The translations under genes and the position numbers were made by a program. The notes beneath the pieces are model-generated. The model was not told where the DNA came from and searched no databases. It saw only the letters and a program-made list of their open reading frames with translations. From Massilia mucilaginosa (GTDB taxonomy: Bacteria; Pseudomonadota; Gammaproteobacteria; Burkholderiales; Burkholderiaceae_D), in NCBI RefSeq assembly GCF_011682145.1, contig NZ_WHJH01000053.1:1-49218 (forward strand): a DNA stretch of 49,218 nt, given 5' to 3'. Shown piece after piece: positions 25,598 to 34,409 of this stretch (position 1 is the stretch's first letter; every line of letters starts with the position of its first letter).

Positions 25598-27123
25598 TTG
25601 CCGCAGGCCTGATTTTCCTGATCGGCGCCGGCAGCGCCGCCGTCTACCTGTGGCGGCGCCAGTGGGTCGACGCCTTGCTGATCCTGCTGGCCGCTGCGGC
25701 GCTGGGCGTGATCGTCGGCGACTTCAAGCTGCCGGCGGGGGTGGGTGGGACACTGTCGATCGACTCCGACGCCGAAGCGATCGACCTGAACGAGGCGGCG
25801 GCGGTGCGGCTTGCCGGCGACGGCCTGTCCGCCGCCCAGTGGCACGACCTGCCGGCGCGGCCCTTGCTCTGGGAGGCGCCCAGCAGCGAGGTGCTGCATC
25901 TGGATTTTCCGCGTGAGCTGACGCTGGGGCGCATGTTCGCGCTGACCGTGCGCCGCAGCCAGGCATCGAACTGGCGCCTGCAACTGCTGGCCGAGAACAA
26001 GCAGGTGCTTGCGGACGTTGCCGGCAACGGCGCGGTGCTGACGGTGCAGTGGCTGCCGCCGGTGGCCGAAACGCTGGTGCTCAGCGCGCGCATGCTCGAC
26101 GCCAGCGGCAAGGTGCTGGCGCAGGGGCCTGTGCCGTTTTCGGTATCGGCGCAGGTGCCGCTGCAAGTGGTGGGGCGCTTCGGCGCACCATCGTTCGATG
26201 CGCGCACGCTCAATGAACTGCTGGTCAACAGCCATGCGGCGCTCGACTGGCAGGTCGTGCTGGGCAAAACCGTGACCCGCAACGAGTCGCCGCGTAGCGC
26301 GCTCACGCAGCCCAATTTGCTGGTGGCCGACGCCGCCCACGTGGAGCGCCTGGGCGACGGCGCGCGCGCGGCGCTGCTGGCGCAGGTGGCGGCAGGCACG
26401 CCGCTGGTGATCCTGGCGGCCAATGCGCAGGACAAGCAGCTGTGGTCGCGCGCCGTGCAGCTGGAACTGCGCGAGCAGGCCGAGGCCCGGCCTTCCGGCA
26501 CGCCGCTGGCACTGGCATCAAGCCCGCTCAATCCGGCCGGGACGTTGGGCCAATGGCGTGCGGCGGGTGACCGCATCTGGACGCGGCCGTGGGAAAAGGG
26601 CCGCATCGTCTGGCTTGGCGTGGCCGACTGGCACCGCTACGCGATCAGCGAGCCGCAGGCGCTTGGCCTGTGGTGGCAGGGTGTGCTCGACCGCGCCGGC
26701 ATCGAGCGCGCACAGGATGTGGCCTGGCTCGACCCGCAAGAGATGCCGCTGCCCGGCCGGCGCCTGGAAGTGTGCGCGCTCGGCGTGCAGGGCAACGTCA
26801 CCTTCCCGCAACTGAAACAGACGCTCGCCTGGCAGCGCCGCCCGGACAAGGCCGACGCCTCCTGCGTGGCCGTGTGGCCGCGCAAGGCCGGCTGGCTGGC
26901 GATGGAAACGCGGGGCGAAAAGCCGGTCGCGGGCAAGCTGTACGTGTACGACAAGGCCGACTGGCCGCTGTGGCAGAAGGCGCAGCGGCGCGAGGCCACG
27001 GCGCGCTACGCCGCGCGCACGCCGGTTGCCGCGGCGGCGGGCATGGCGCCGCTGCCGGCGTGGCCGTTCGCGCTGCTGTTTGCGGCGGCGATGCTGCTGC
27101 TGTGGTGGCGCGAGCGGCGCTGA
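25594..27123 (+). CDS. Uncharacterised membrane protein, last gene of the TldD/MoxR cluster
   Basis: A 509-residue protein with two N-terminal hydrophobic helices (about 3-20 and 26-43) and one at the very C-terminus (WPFALLFAAAMLLLWW). The ~430 residues in between would be periplasmic. They contain an Ig-like stretch (LTLGRMFALTVRRSQASNWRLQLL) and a segment (LLVADAAHVERLGDGARAALLAQVAAGTPLVILA) that recalls the glutamine-amidotransferase-like fold found in BatA-type membrane proteins. No catalytic residues were identified. Topology matches the BatA-like protein earlier in the cluster. It begins inside the stop of the DUF4175-like gene. Confidence 0.6.
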   Translation: MIAAGLIFLIGAGSAAVYLWRRQWVDALLILLAAAALGVIVGDFKLPAGVGGTLSIDSDAEAIDLNEAAAVRLAGDGLSAAQWHDLPARPLLWEAPSSEVLHLDFPRELTLGRMFALTVRRSQASNWRLQLLAENKQVLADVAGNGAVLTVQWLPPVAETLVLSARMLDASGKVLAQGPVPFSVSAQVPLQVVGRFGAPSFDARTLNELLVNSHAALDWQVVLGKTVTRNESPRSALTQPNLLVADAAHVERLGDGARAALLAQVAAGTPLVILAANAQDKQLWSRAVQLELREQAEARPSGTPLALASSPLNPAGTLGQWRAAGDRIWTRPWEKGRIVWLGVADWHRYAISEPQALGLWWQGVLDRAGIERAQDVAWLDPQEMPLPGRRLEVCALGVQGNVTFPQLKQTLAWQRRPDKADASCVAVWPRKAGWLAMETRGEKPVAGKLYVYDKADWPLWQKAQRREATARYAARTPVAAAAGMAPLPAWPFALLFAAAMLLLWWRERR

Positions 27124-27202
27124 CGGCTTGGCAAGTTCACGACTTCGGTTAAGATGCTGTTGCCAATCTGCCCGCCCCCCTTCACCCTGGAGTTTTGTCC
27201 GC

Positions 27203-28081
27203 ATGGCCGCCCATATCCTGTCACGGCTGTTTTCCTTGCGCCCAAGCGCGCTCGATGCGCATCTGCTGGGGTTTCACGCGCGGCCCGGGCTCACCGGCAT
27301 GACGCGCTTTGCGGTGGAGTTTCTCTACTTCGGCATCAAGGAAGCGCGCGCCTGCCTGTTCGCCGGGCTGTTCTTCGCGGCGGTGTTCCTGGTGCCGCGT
27401 ACCGGCTTGTGGGGCGTGGCGCGCTACGACGTGCTGCTGATCGTGGCCCTCTCCATCCAGGGGGCGATGATCTGGTCGCGGCTGGAGACGCTCGATGAAC
27501 TCAAGGCCATCACCCTGTTCCACCTGATCGGCTTTGCGCTGGAGGTGTTCAAGACCTCCGGCGCGATCCAGTCATGGTCGTATCCGGACTTTGCCTGGAC
27601 AAAGGTCTTCGGCGTGCCGCTGTTCTCGGGATTCATGTACGCGGCCGTCGGCAGCTACATCATTCAGGCGTGGCGCTTGTTCGACCTGCGCGTCGAGCAT
27701 CACCCGCCGTTCTGGATGGGGGTGGTGATCGCACTCCTCATCTACGTCAATTTCTTCACGCACCACTACATCGGCGACTATCGCTGGTATGTGGCGGCAT
27801 GCGCGCTCGGGCTGTATGCGCGCTCGTGCGTCATCTTCCGCCCGCTCGACGTCGAACGCCGCATGCCCTTGCTGCTGGCGTTCGTGCTGATCGGTTTTTT
27901 CATCTGGCTGGCCGAAAACCTCAGCACCTTCTTCGGCATCTGGAAGTACCCCAACCAGCTTGGCGCGTGGTCGATGGTGCACGTCGGGAAGTGGAGTTCG
28001 TGGTCTTTGCTGGTGGTGATGACGTTTACGATCATCGTCAACCTCAAGCACATCAAGGCGCGGATTCACGTGCCGGCATAA
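27203..28081 (+). CDS. DUF817 family integral membrane protein
   Basis: A 292-residue protein with about eight predicted membrane helices, matching DUF817. Recognisable segments are FAVEFLYFGIKEARACLFAGLFF, HLIGFALEVFKTSGAIQSWSYPDFAW, NFFTHHYIGDYRWY and IWLAENLSTFFGIWKYPNQLGAWSMVH. Conserved His, Trp and Asp residues lie near helix ends, but no function is known for the family. The ATG at 27203 has TGGAG upstream at a long spacing. It lies 79 bases after the cluster before it, so it may be co-transcribed or separate. Confidence 0.85.
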   Translation: MAAHILSRLFSLRPSALDAHLLGFHARPGLTGMTRFAVEFLYFGIKEARACLFAGLFFAAVFLVPRTGLWGVARYDVLLIVALSIQGAMIWSRLETLDELKAITLFHLIGFALEVFKTSGAIQSWSYPDFAWTKVFGVPLFSGFMYAAVGSYIIQAWRLFDLRVEHHPPFWMGVVIALLIYVNFFTHHYIGDYRWYVAACALGLYARSCVIFRPLDVERRMPLLLAFVLIGFFIWLAENLSTFFGIWKYPNQLGAWSMVHVGKWSSWSLLVVMTFTIIVNLKHIKARIHVPA

Positions 28082-28109
28082 AAAAGGCCACGCCGTCGCC
28101 GGCGTGGCC
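28080..28109 (-). terminator. Rho-independent terminator of the second TonB receptor gene
   Basis: On the minus strand a perfect 10-base-pair stem (GGCCACGCCG, loop GCGA, CGGCGTGGCC) is followed by six T. It starts 22 bases after the receptor stop codon at 28132 and overlaps the stop of the convergent DUF817 gene, so it may also slow transcription from the other side. Confidence 0.88.
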
Positions 28110-28131
28110 TGTTCATGCAACGTGAACCGGC

Positions 28132-30609
28132 TTAGAAAGCCCAGTCAACCTTCGCGTACATCTGACGGCCGTTGATGCCGATCGGGCAGGTTTCCCAGCA
28201 GCGGGTAAAGCCCAGTTGCGGGAACGGTGCGGCGCGGGTTTTGTCCCACTCGGTCGGGTAGGTGTCGAACAGGTTGTTCACGCCGAACGAGGCGCTGAGC
28301 TTCTTGGTGAACGAGTAGCGCAGCGACATGTCGACCAGCCATTTGGCTTCCCAGGTCTGGATGAACGGGGCGGTGAAGCCCTGGCCCTGCACTGCGCCGT
28401 AGTAGTTGGCGCGGGTGTTCACGTTCCATGCGCCGTTCGTGTAGTCGGCGGCGATCACGTGCTTCTTGCGCGGCTGGCCGCGTTCGATCAGGGTCACCTG
28501 GGCGTCGTCGAACAGCTGGGCGCCGGTCAGCACCGGCGACTGCGATTTGCGGTTCTTGACTTCGGTCTTGTTAAAGCCCATCTGGCCCGACAGCACCAGG
28601 GTCGAGCCGGGCCACTTGGTGGTGTGCTCGGCCACGATGTCCAGGCCGTCCGTGGTGGTGTCGATCGCGTTGGTGAAGAACTGGGCCTGGCCGACCTTGA
28701 GCGGATCGAGGATCGACTTGACCGGGCACTTGGAGGCCGGTACGCAGTTACCCGATTCCGGCGCGATGTTACTCGAGAAGACGATGCGGTCGTCGATGTC
28801 GATGCGGTACAAGTCGGCGGTGACCGAGAAGTTGGGCATCGGGCGCAGGATCATGCCGATGCTGGCGCTCTTCGAGGTCTCTTCCTTGAGCGGCGAGATG
28901 CCGAAGGCGCGCGTGACGGCGCTGCCTTCACGCGCGGTCAGCGTTTCGGTCAGCACGCCGGCCGAATTGAGGTTGGTCGAGACGGAGCTGTAGAACTTCT
29001 GCTGCACGCTCGGTGCGCGGAAACCGGTCGAAACGCTGCCGCGCAGGCCGAACTGGCGCGTCGGGTCGTAGCGCATGCTCAATTTGCCGGTCGTCGTGTT
29101 ACCGAAGTCCGAGTATTTTTCGAAGCGCACCGCGGCCGCGACCAGCAGCTTTTCGGTGATGTTGTGTTCCGCATCGAGGTACATGGCGATGTTGTGGCGG
29201 CCCTGGTCCACTTCGGTGCCCGGCGTGTAGCCCGGGAAGCCTTGCGCACCCGATGCCGCGATGCCGCCGACCTGGTCGAAGATCTTGATGGCCGGGTTGT
29301 TGGTGCGGCCGTACTGGTACGAGACCGGGTCGCCCGCTTCGATCGCGTAGTTGTCGCTGCGGTACTCGAATCCGGTCGCCAGCTGCACGGTACGGTCGCC
29401 GAACTTGAGCGGGCCGCGGATGTCGGCATTGAAGGTGGTCTGGTTGAATTTGAGCTTGCCGGTGTCGGCTTCGAGCGGCGATTCGGCGTAGATGCCGCCA
29501 CCCGGTTTCGGTTCGTACCAGTAGCTGACGTTGATCGAATTGCGTTCATGGAAACCGAGTTCGCTGCGGCCGTGGTTCACGCTCACGTCGAACTTCCATT
29601 CGTTGGCCAGGTCGCGCTTGTAGCCGACGGCGAACGAGGCGTCCTTCACAGTGGTCATGATGTTCGGCAGGTAGCCGTTCGGGTACACGGCCGGCACGGT
29701 GCGGCCGTCGCCAGGCGAGCGGAAAAAGCCCGCCGAGTCGCCGGTACGCTTGGAGATGCCGCCGAAGGCATAGAACTCGCTGCTGTCGTCGATCGGCAGG
29801 CCCGCATTCCACCACAGGTAGGCGTCCTTGGCCAGGCTGTCGCCGATGCGCTGGGTCACGCGTGGCGGATTGACGCGCTCGGAGTCGACGCCGGCGCGGT
29901 TGGTTTCGTTGCGGCGGCGGCCTTCGACCGACAGATTCAGGTAGCCGCTTTCGCCCAGCTTGAAGCCGGTGTTGGCGCTGCCGGAGATCAGGTCGCCGTC
30001 GCCTTCCGAGGTGGTGCCGATGCTGCTGCTCAATTGCGTCTCGTTGGTCTGCTTCTTGAGGACGATGTTGATCACGCCGGCGATGGCGTCCGAACCGTAT
30101 TGGGCCGCCGCGCCGTCGCGCAGCACTTCGATGTGGTGAATGGCCGACAGCGGAATGGCGTTGATGTCGGTACCGGCCGAGCCGCGTCCGATGGTTTGCT
30201 GCACATTGACCAGTGCCTGCTGGTGGCGCCGCTTGCCGTTAACCAGCACCAGCAGCTGGTCGGGACCGAGGCCGCGCAGGGTCGCAGGGCGGATGATGTC
30301 GGTGCCGTCGCTGATAAACGTCGAGGTGAAGTTGAACGACGGGTCCAGGGTTTGCAGCAGCTTGCCCAGTTCCAGCGGGCCGGCGGTCTGCATGTCCTTG
30401 ATGTTGATCAGGCCGACCGGCGCGGCGGTATCGAGCGAGGTCTTGGCGGTCGAGCGCGAGCCGAGGATTACGACGGAAGCGGGGCTGTCTTCGCCGCTGC
30501 GGGCGGCTGGAGCTGCGCCCTGCTGCGCGTAGGTGCTGTTAAGCGCGAGCAGGAGCGCCGATGCGAGCAAGGTGCGTTTGAGGTGCGGGCTGCCTGGGGT
30601 ATTCGTCAT
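28132..30609 (-). CDS. TonB-dependent outer-membrane receptor, substrate unknown
   Basis: An 825-residue receptor. A signal peptide ending TYAQQ is followed by a short N-terminal segment (ASVVILGSRSTAKTS, TonB-box-like). The plug domain contains RGLGPDQLLVLVNGKRRHQQALVN and IHHIEVLRDGAAAQYGSDAIAGVINIVL. The beta-barrel carries GLRGSVSTGFRAPSVQQKFYSS and a C-terminal LFDTYPTEWDK segment ending in the aromatic residue of KVDWAF. This is the plug and barrel type common in Oxalobacteraceae and Xanthomonadaceae for uptake of oligosaccharides, siderophores or other compounds. No neighbouring transporter or enzyme reveals the substrate. No Fur box was found upstream. Confidence 0.9.
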   Translation of the reverse strand: MTNTPGSPHLKRTLLASALLLALNSTYAQQGAAPAARSGEDSPASVVILGSRSTAKTSLDTAAPVGLINIKDMQTAGPLELGKLLQTLDPSFNFTSTFISDGTDIIRPATLRGLGPDQLLVLVNGKRRHQQALVNVQQTIGRGSAGTDINAIPLSAIHHIEVLRDGAAAQYGSDAIAGVINIVLKKQTNETQLSSSIGTTSEGDGDLISGSANTGFKLGESGYLNLSVEGRRRNETNRAGVDSERVNPPRVTQRIGDSLAKDAYLWWNAGLPIDDSSEFYAFGGISKRTGDSAGFFRSPGDGRTVPAVYPNGYLPNIMTTVKDASFAVGYKRDLANEWKFDVSVNHGRSELGFHERNSINVSYWYEPKPGGGIYAESPLEADTGKLKFNQTTFNADIRGPLKFGDRTVQLATGFEYRSDNYAIEAGDPVSYQYGRTNNPAIKIFDQVGGIAASGAQGFPGYTPGTEVDQGRHNIAMYLDAEHNITEKLLVAAAVRFEKYSDFGNTTTGKLSMRYDPTRQFGLRGSVSTGFRAPSVQQKFYSSVSTNLNSAGVLTETLTAREGSAVTRAFGISPLKEETSKSASIGMILRPMPNFSVTADLYRIDIDDRIVFSSNIAPESGNCVPASKCPVKSILDPLKVGQAQFFTNAIDTTTDGLDIVAEHTTKWPGSTLVLSGQMGFNKTEVKNRKSQSPVLTGAQLFDDAQVTLIERGQPRKKHVIAADYTNGAWNVNTRANYYGAVQGQGFTAPFIQTWEAKWLVDMSLRYSFTKKLSASFGVNNLFDTYPTEWDKTRAAPFPQLGFTRCWETCPIGINGRQMYAKVDWAF

Positions 30610-30886
30610 GTAGATGTCTCGTTGTCGTTTTCATTTTTAGGGAATTCACTGGACACACCCTCGTGGGGCCAGCCAATGTGAAAACGATACTACCTGACGA
30701 GTTTTGCGACGTGCAACGAGTCATGTGAGAGTGTTGTAAATGCGTGCAATGGCAGCAATCCGCAGCAAAATGTAGTGCTTGTACCTACAAAAGGCTGTAA
30801 TCTCGACTACGTACACCGCGCGCGCGCATCACTTATGCGCTCACGTTATATGCTTAGAACCTGCCTCGGTAGAACGGCGCCGGTTC
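30610..30886. other. Intergenic region upstream of the second TonB receptor
   Basis: A 277-base region with no gene. It should hold the minus-strand promoter of the TonB receptor (near 30620-30720, AT-rich) and the end of the spermidine-synthase-like transcript. A weak hairpin AGAACC...GGTTCT lies near 30857-30888. No Fur box, sigma-54 element or TGTCCG half-site cluster was found. Confidence 0.4.
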
Positions 30887-31660
30887 TTATCCCTGCTGGT
30901 CCTGCATCCAGCCTTTCAAACCTGTCACCCAGTTCTTGGCCGGCAGGTTCATGCTCTTCTTGATGGCCCCCGCGCGCTCGTACAACACCGAAAAATCGAT
31001 CGACGGCGCGCGCTTGAACGCCACCACGATGATGTTCGCGTCATGCACTTCGGGTAGCCACACCACCGCATCGAACACCAGTTCCATGTTCTGCAGGTTC
31101 TTGTCGTAGCTGGCAAAGTCGCCGAACACATTGGTGGTCATGATGCCGTCGTCGGACAGGCAGTCCATGCAGGCCTGGTAGAACTCGGGCGAATCGAGCA
31201 CCGGGCCGCGCGCGTCTTCGTCGTACAGGTCCACCTGCAGCACGTCGACCTTGCCGTGATTGGCCGGATCGAGCACGAAATCCATCGCATCCATCTGGCG
31301 CACGTCCAGGCGCGCGTCGTTCGGCGGCAGGCCGAAATGCGCGTGGCAGACGTCGATCACGTTGGGATTGAGTTCGGCCACCGTCACCCGCGCCTGCGGG
31401 AAGCGCTGGTAACTGAACTTGGTCAGGGCCGCGCTGCCCAGTCCCAGCTGGACGATGTGTTTCGGATTGTCGAGGAAGAGCATCCACATCATCATCATCT
31501 GCACGTATTCGAGCTCGATGTTGTCCGGCTTGGCCAGGCGCATGGCGCCCTGCACCCACGAGGTGCCCAGGTGCAGGAAGCGCACGCCCTTGAATTCGGT
31601 GATGGTGGCCGGCGGGTGGCCGGGTGCGTCGAAACGGGTGGAAGTGGGTGTGTCGGACAT
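30887..31660 (-). CDS. Spermidine synthase-like protein
   Basis: A 257-residue cytoplasmic protein of the spermine/spermidine synthase superfamily. The nucleotide-binding loop reads VQLGLGSAALTKF where true spermidine synthase (SpeE) has GGGDG. VTVAELNPNVIDVCHAHFGLP is the acidic-loop strand, and VDVLQVDLYDEDARGPVLDSPEFYQAC corresponds to the catalytic aspartate region. Loss of GGGDG suggests it does not use decarboxylated SAM as SpeE does, and may act as a methyltransferase-like enzyme. Start ATG at 31660. It lies 51 bases after the histidine kinase gene on the same strand and could be the last gene of the exporter/two-component operon. Confidence 0.78.
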   Translation of the reverse strand: MSDTPTSTRFDAPGHPPATITEFKGVRFLHLGTSWVQGAMRLAKPDNIELEYVQMMMMWMLFLDNPKHIVQLGLGSAALTKFSYQRFPQARVTVAELNPNVIDVCHAHFGLPPNDARLDVRQMDAMDFVLDPANHGKVDVLQVDLYDEDARGPVLDSPEFYQACMDCLSDDGIMTTNVFGDFASYDKNLQNMELVFDAVVWLPEVHDANIIVVAFKRAPSIDFSVLYERAGAIKKSMNLPAKNWVTGLKGWMQDQQG

Positions 31661-31711
31661 CGCGCGCGGAGAAGAAGTGGAAGCGCGATCTTACCATTTG
31701 CCCGCCGCTGA

Positions 31712-33052
31712 TTACGCGGGCAGGATCAGGGTCACCGTCAGGCCGCCGCCGTCGCGGTTGCCGAGCGTGATGCGTCCGCCGTGCGCTTCGGCGATTTCGC
31801 GCGCCAGCGCCAGGCCCAGGCCGGTGCCGCTGCGCTTGGTGGAGTAGAACGGCACCAGCGCATTGGTCAGCACCGCGTCATTCATGCCCTGGCCGCGGTC
31901 CATCACCTCGATGCGCAAGCTGCCGTGCGCCTGGCGCACCCGCAGCGCCACCTCGCCCGCCGGCGAGCCCGATTCGTGGGCGTTCTTGAGCAGGTTGAGC
32001 AAGGCCTGCTCCATCTGGGCCGGGTCGAAGCGGGCCGCTTCAAGCGGCAAGGCGCCGGCTACCGTCAGCGTCACCTGCGACGCCAGTTGCTCGACAAAAG
32101 CGGGCCATGGGCATCGTTCCATGCGCGGCGAGGGCAGCTTGGCGAAGCGCGCGTAGCCGAGGATGAAGCTCTCCAGGTGGCGCGTGCGCTCTTCGATGGT
32201 TTCCAGGATTTGCGGCAGGCGCTCGGTCTGGCCGCGCCGCACCAGCTCCGCGCCCGAGTGGGCCAGGGAGGTCAGGGGCGCGAGCGAATTATTCAATTCG
32301 TGGCTGATGACGCGGATGACCTTTTTCCAGGTCTGCACTTCCTGGCGTCGCAGTTCGTGGGTCAGCTGGCGCAGCAGCAGCAATTCATGCTTGCGGCCAT
32401 TCAGGCTGAAGCTGCGGCGCGCCAGGTGGTAGACCTCTTCTTCCTCGCCGTCGCCGGCGGAAAACAAGCCGTCGCCACCGCGCGCCAGCGCGTCCACCAG
32501 CGCCGGCGAGGCCTGGCTGAGGATGTCGGACAGGCGGTGGCCTTCGAGCTTGCGGCCTTCGCCCAGCATCTGGCGCGCCGACAGGTTGGCGTAGACGATG
32601 GCGCCGGGACTGCCCGCCGCGTCGTCGACCAGCAGCATCGCCACCGGCGTGTTCTGGACCATGGTATCGAGCAGCAGTTCGCGCTGCACCAGCGCCAGGC
32701 GCTGTTCGCGCAGCACGTTGCCGAGCGCGTTGTGGGCCGCCACCAGGTCGGCCAGTTCGTCGTTGCGCGGCCAGTGCAGGCTGAAGGAAAAGTCGCCGTC
32801 CTTGTAGCTGGTCACCGTGCCTTCAAGCGCGCGGAACAAAGACAGGATCGGACGGATCTGGGCGCGCAGGGCGATCACCGCGACCGGCACCACGCAGGCC
32901 AGCGACAGGGCCAGCACCAGCGGCGCGCGCCCCGGCAGCAGGGAGTCCAGTCCCAGCGCGATGCTGATCCCGAGGGCCAGCAGGGCGCCGACCAGGATGG
33001 AGCAGCGCGTCATGAGCGAAAGGCGCAGCGACAAGCGCGGTGACATGCGCAT
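31712..33052 (-). CDS. Membrane sensor histidine kinase, NtrY-like
   Basis: A 446-residue inner-membrane kinase. Two closely spaced N-terminal helices (about 17-37 and 43-63) leave almost no periplasmic loop, so it may sense a signal in the membrane or cytoplasm. A HAMP-like linker and a PAS domain (about 125-225, QNTPVAMLLVDD...) follow. The kinase core has the phospho-acceptor His251 in ISHELNNSLAPL, the N-box LLNLLKNAHESG, the G1 box DRGQGM and the G2 box GTGLGLALA. It starts 3 bases after the response regulator stop and is its likely partner. The kinase should phosphorylate Asp52 of that regulator. Confidence 0.9.
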   Translation of the reverse strand: MRMSPRLSLRLSLMTRCSILVGALLALGISIALGLDSLLPGRAPLVLALSLACVVPVAVIALRAQIRPILSLFRALEGTVTSYKDGDFSFSLHWPRNDELADLVAAHNALGNVLREQRLALVQRELLLDTMVQNTPVAMLLVDDAAGSPGAIVYANLSARQMLGEGRKLEGHRLSDILSQASPALVDALARGGDGLFSAGDGEEEEVYHLARRSFSLNGRKHELLLLRQLTHELRRQEVQTWKKVIRVISHELNNSLAPLTSLAHSGAELVRRGQTERLPQILETIEERTRHLESFILGYARFAKLPSPRMERCPWPAFVEQLASQVTLTVAGALPLEAARFDPAQMEQALLNLLKNAHESGSPAGEVALRVRQAHGSLRIEVMDRGQGMNDAVLTNALVPFYSTKRSGTGLGLALAREIAEAHGGRITLGNRDGGGLTVTLILPA

Positions 33053-33055
33053 CGG

Positions 33056-34384
33056 CTAGCGCGCGATCCCGAGCCGCTCCATGCGCCGGTACAGCGCCTG
33101 GCGCGACAGGCCCAGGTCGGCCGCAGCCTGCGCCACCACGCCGTTGGCGCGCGCCATGGACTGCACGATGGCGTCGCGATCCGGCTCCACTTCGACGCTT
33201 GCCGCAACCGTGACCGGCAGCCCCAGGTCGGCGGCCTTGATGATGTCGCCGGCGGCCAGCAGGCTGGCGCGCGCCATCACGTTTTTGAGTTCGCGCACAT
33301 TGCCGGGCCAGGCGTGCGCCAGCAGCGCGGCCTGGGCGCAGTGGTGCAGGCTTTTGCCGCGCGCCAGAAAACTGCTAGCCAACGGCAAGATGTCGGCCGG
33401 GCGCGCCGCCAGCGCCGGCAGGCGCAGCTCGATCACGTTGAGGCGGTAGAACAGGTCTTCGCGAAAGGTGCCGGCGCGGATCATCGCGCCCAGGTCGGCG
33501 TTGGTAGCGCTGATCACGCGCACCTTGACCTGGCGTTCGCGGTTCGATCCAAGGCGCTCGAAGCGCCCGGTTTCGAGCACCCGCAAGAGCTTCATCTGGC
33601 CGGCCAGCGGCAGGTTGCCGATTTCATCCAAAAACAGGGTGCCGCCGTCGGCCGCTTCGAACTTGCCTTCGCGCGCGCGCGAGGCGCCGGTGTAGGCGCC
33701 CGCTTCGGCGCCGAACAGTTCGGCCTCGATCAGTTCGGCCGGCAGCGCGCCGCAATTGAGCACCACGAACGGGCCGCCGGCCACCAGCGAATTGGCCTGG
33801 ATGATCTCGGCGATGCGTTCCTTGCCGGTGCCGTTGGGACCACTGATCAGCACCGGCACGTCGGCCCGCGCCACCTGGCAGGCCAGGTGCAGCACACGTT
33901 CGGTGGCGGCGTCCTGCCACACCATGCCGCGCAGGTCGAAGCCCTGTTCCAGGTCGCGCCGCACGCGCCGCTCCTGCTGCACGCGCTGGCGCAGCGAGCG
34001 GTTGGCCTGCCCCAGTTCGATCAGGTTGGTCACCGTGGCGATCAGGCGGTTGTCGTTCCAGGGCTTGGACAGATAATCGGCCGCGCCCGACTTGACCAGG
34101 TCGACCGCCGCGTCCAGGTGGGTCCAGGCGGTCAGCAGGATCACCGGCAGGTCGGGGTGGCGCCGGCGGATGTCGCGAAACAGCGCCGTGCCTTCCTCGC
34201 CCGAAGTGGTGTCGGCCGAAAAATTCATGTCCTGGATGACCAGGTCCACGCTGGTATGTTCCAGGATGGCCAGGCCTGCTTCGGGAGAGGTGGCGCTCAG
34301 CGCACCGATGTCGTGCAGCGAAAACAGGACATCGAGTGCGATGGCGACGGCGGCGTTGTCGTCGATGATCAGTACAGTAGGCAT
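33056..34384 (-). CDS. NtrC-family sigma-54-dependent response regulator
   Basis: A 442-residue regulator. The receiver domain has IIDDN (acidic pocket 8-9), the phospho-acceptor Asp52 in VIQDMNF and Lys107 in YLSKPW. The AAA+ domain has Walker A SGPNGTGKE (181-189), the sigma-54 contact loop GAYTGA (229-234, a Phe-to-Tyr variant of GAFTGA), and Walker B GGTLFLDEIG (248-256). A Fis-type helix-turn-helix closes the protein (VVAQAAADLGLSRQALYRRMERLGI). The start at 34384 (MPTVLII) was preferred to one 12 bases upstream because receiver domains begin this way. It should activate RpoN promoters, and two candidate targets are in this window (13865-13879 and 39030-39045). Confidence 0.92.
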   Translation of the reverse strand: MPTVLIIDDNAAVAIALDVLFSLHDIGALSATSPEAGLAILEHTSVDLVIQDMNFSADTTSGEEGTALFRDIRRRHPDLPVILLTAWTHLDAAVDLVKSGAADYLSKPWNDNRLIATVTNLIELGQANRSLRQRVQQERRVRRDLEQGFDLRGMVWQDAATERVLHLACQVARADVPVLISGPNGTGKERIAEIIQANSLVAGGPFVVLNCGALPAELIEAELFGAEAGAYTGASRAREGKFEAADGGTLFLDEIGNLPLAGQMKLLRVLETGRFERLGSNRERQVKVRVISATNADLGAMIRAGTFREDLFYRLNVIELRLPALAARPADILPLASSFLARGKSLHHCAQAALLAHAWPGNVRELKNVMARASLLAAGDIIKAADLGLPVTVAASVEVEPDRDAIVQSMARANGVVAQAAADLGLSRQALYRRMERLGIAR

Positions 34385-34409
34385 GGGCGCTAGCATACCA
34401 TCGTAACCG

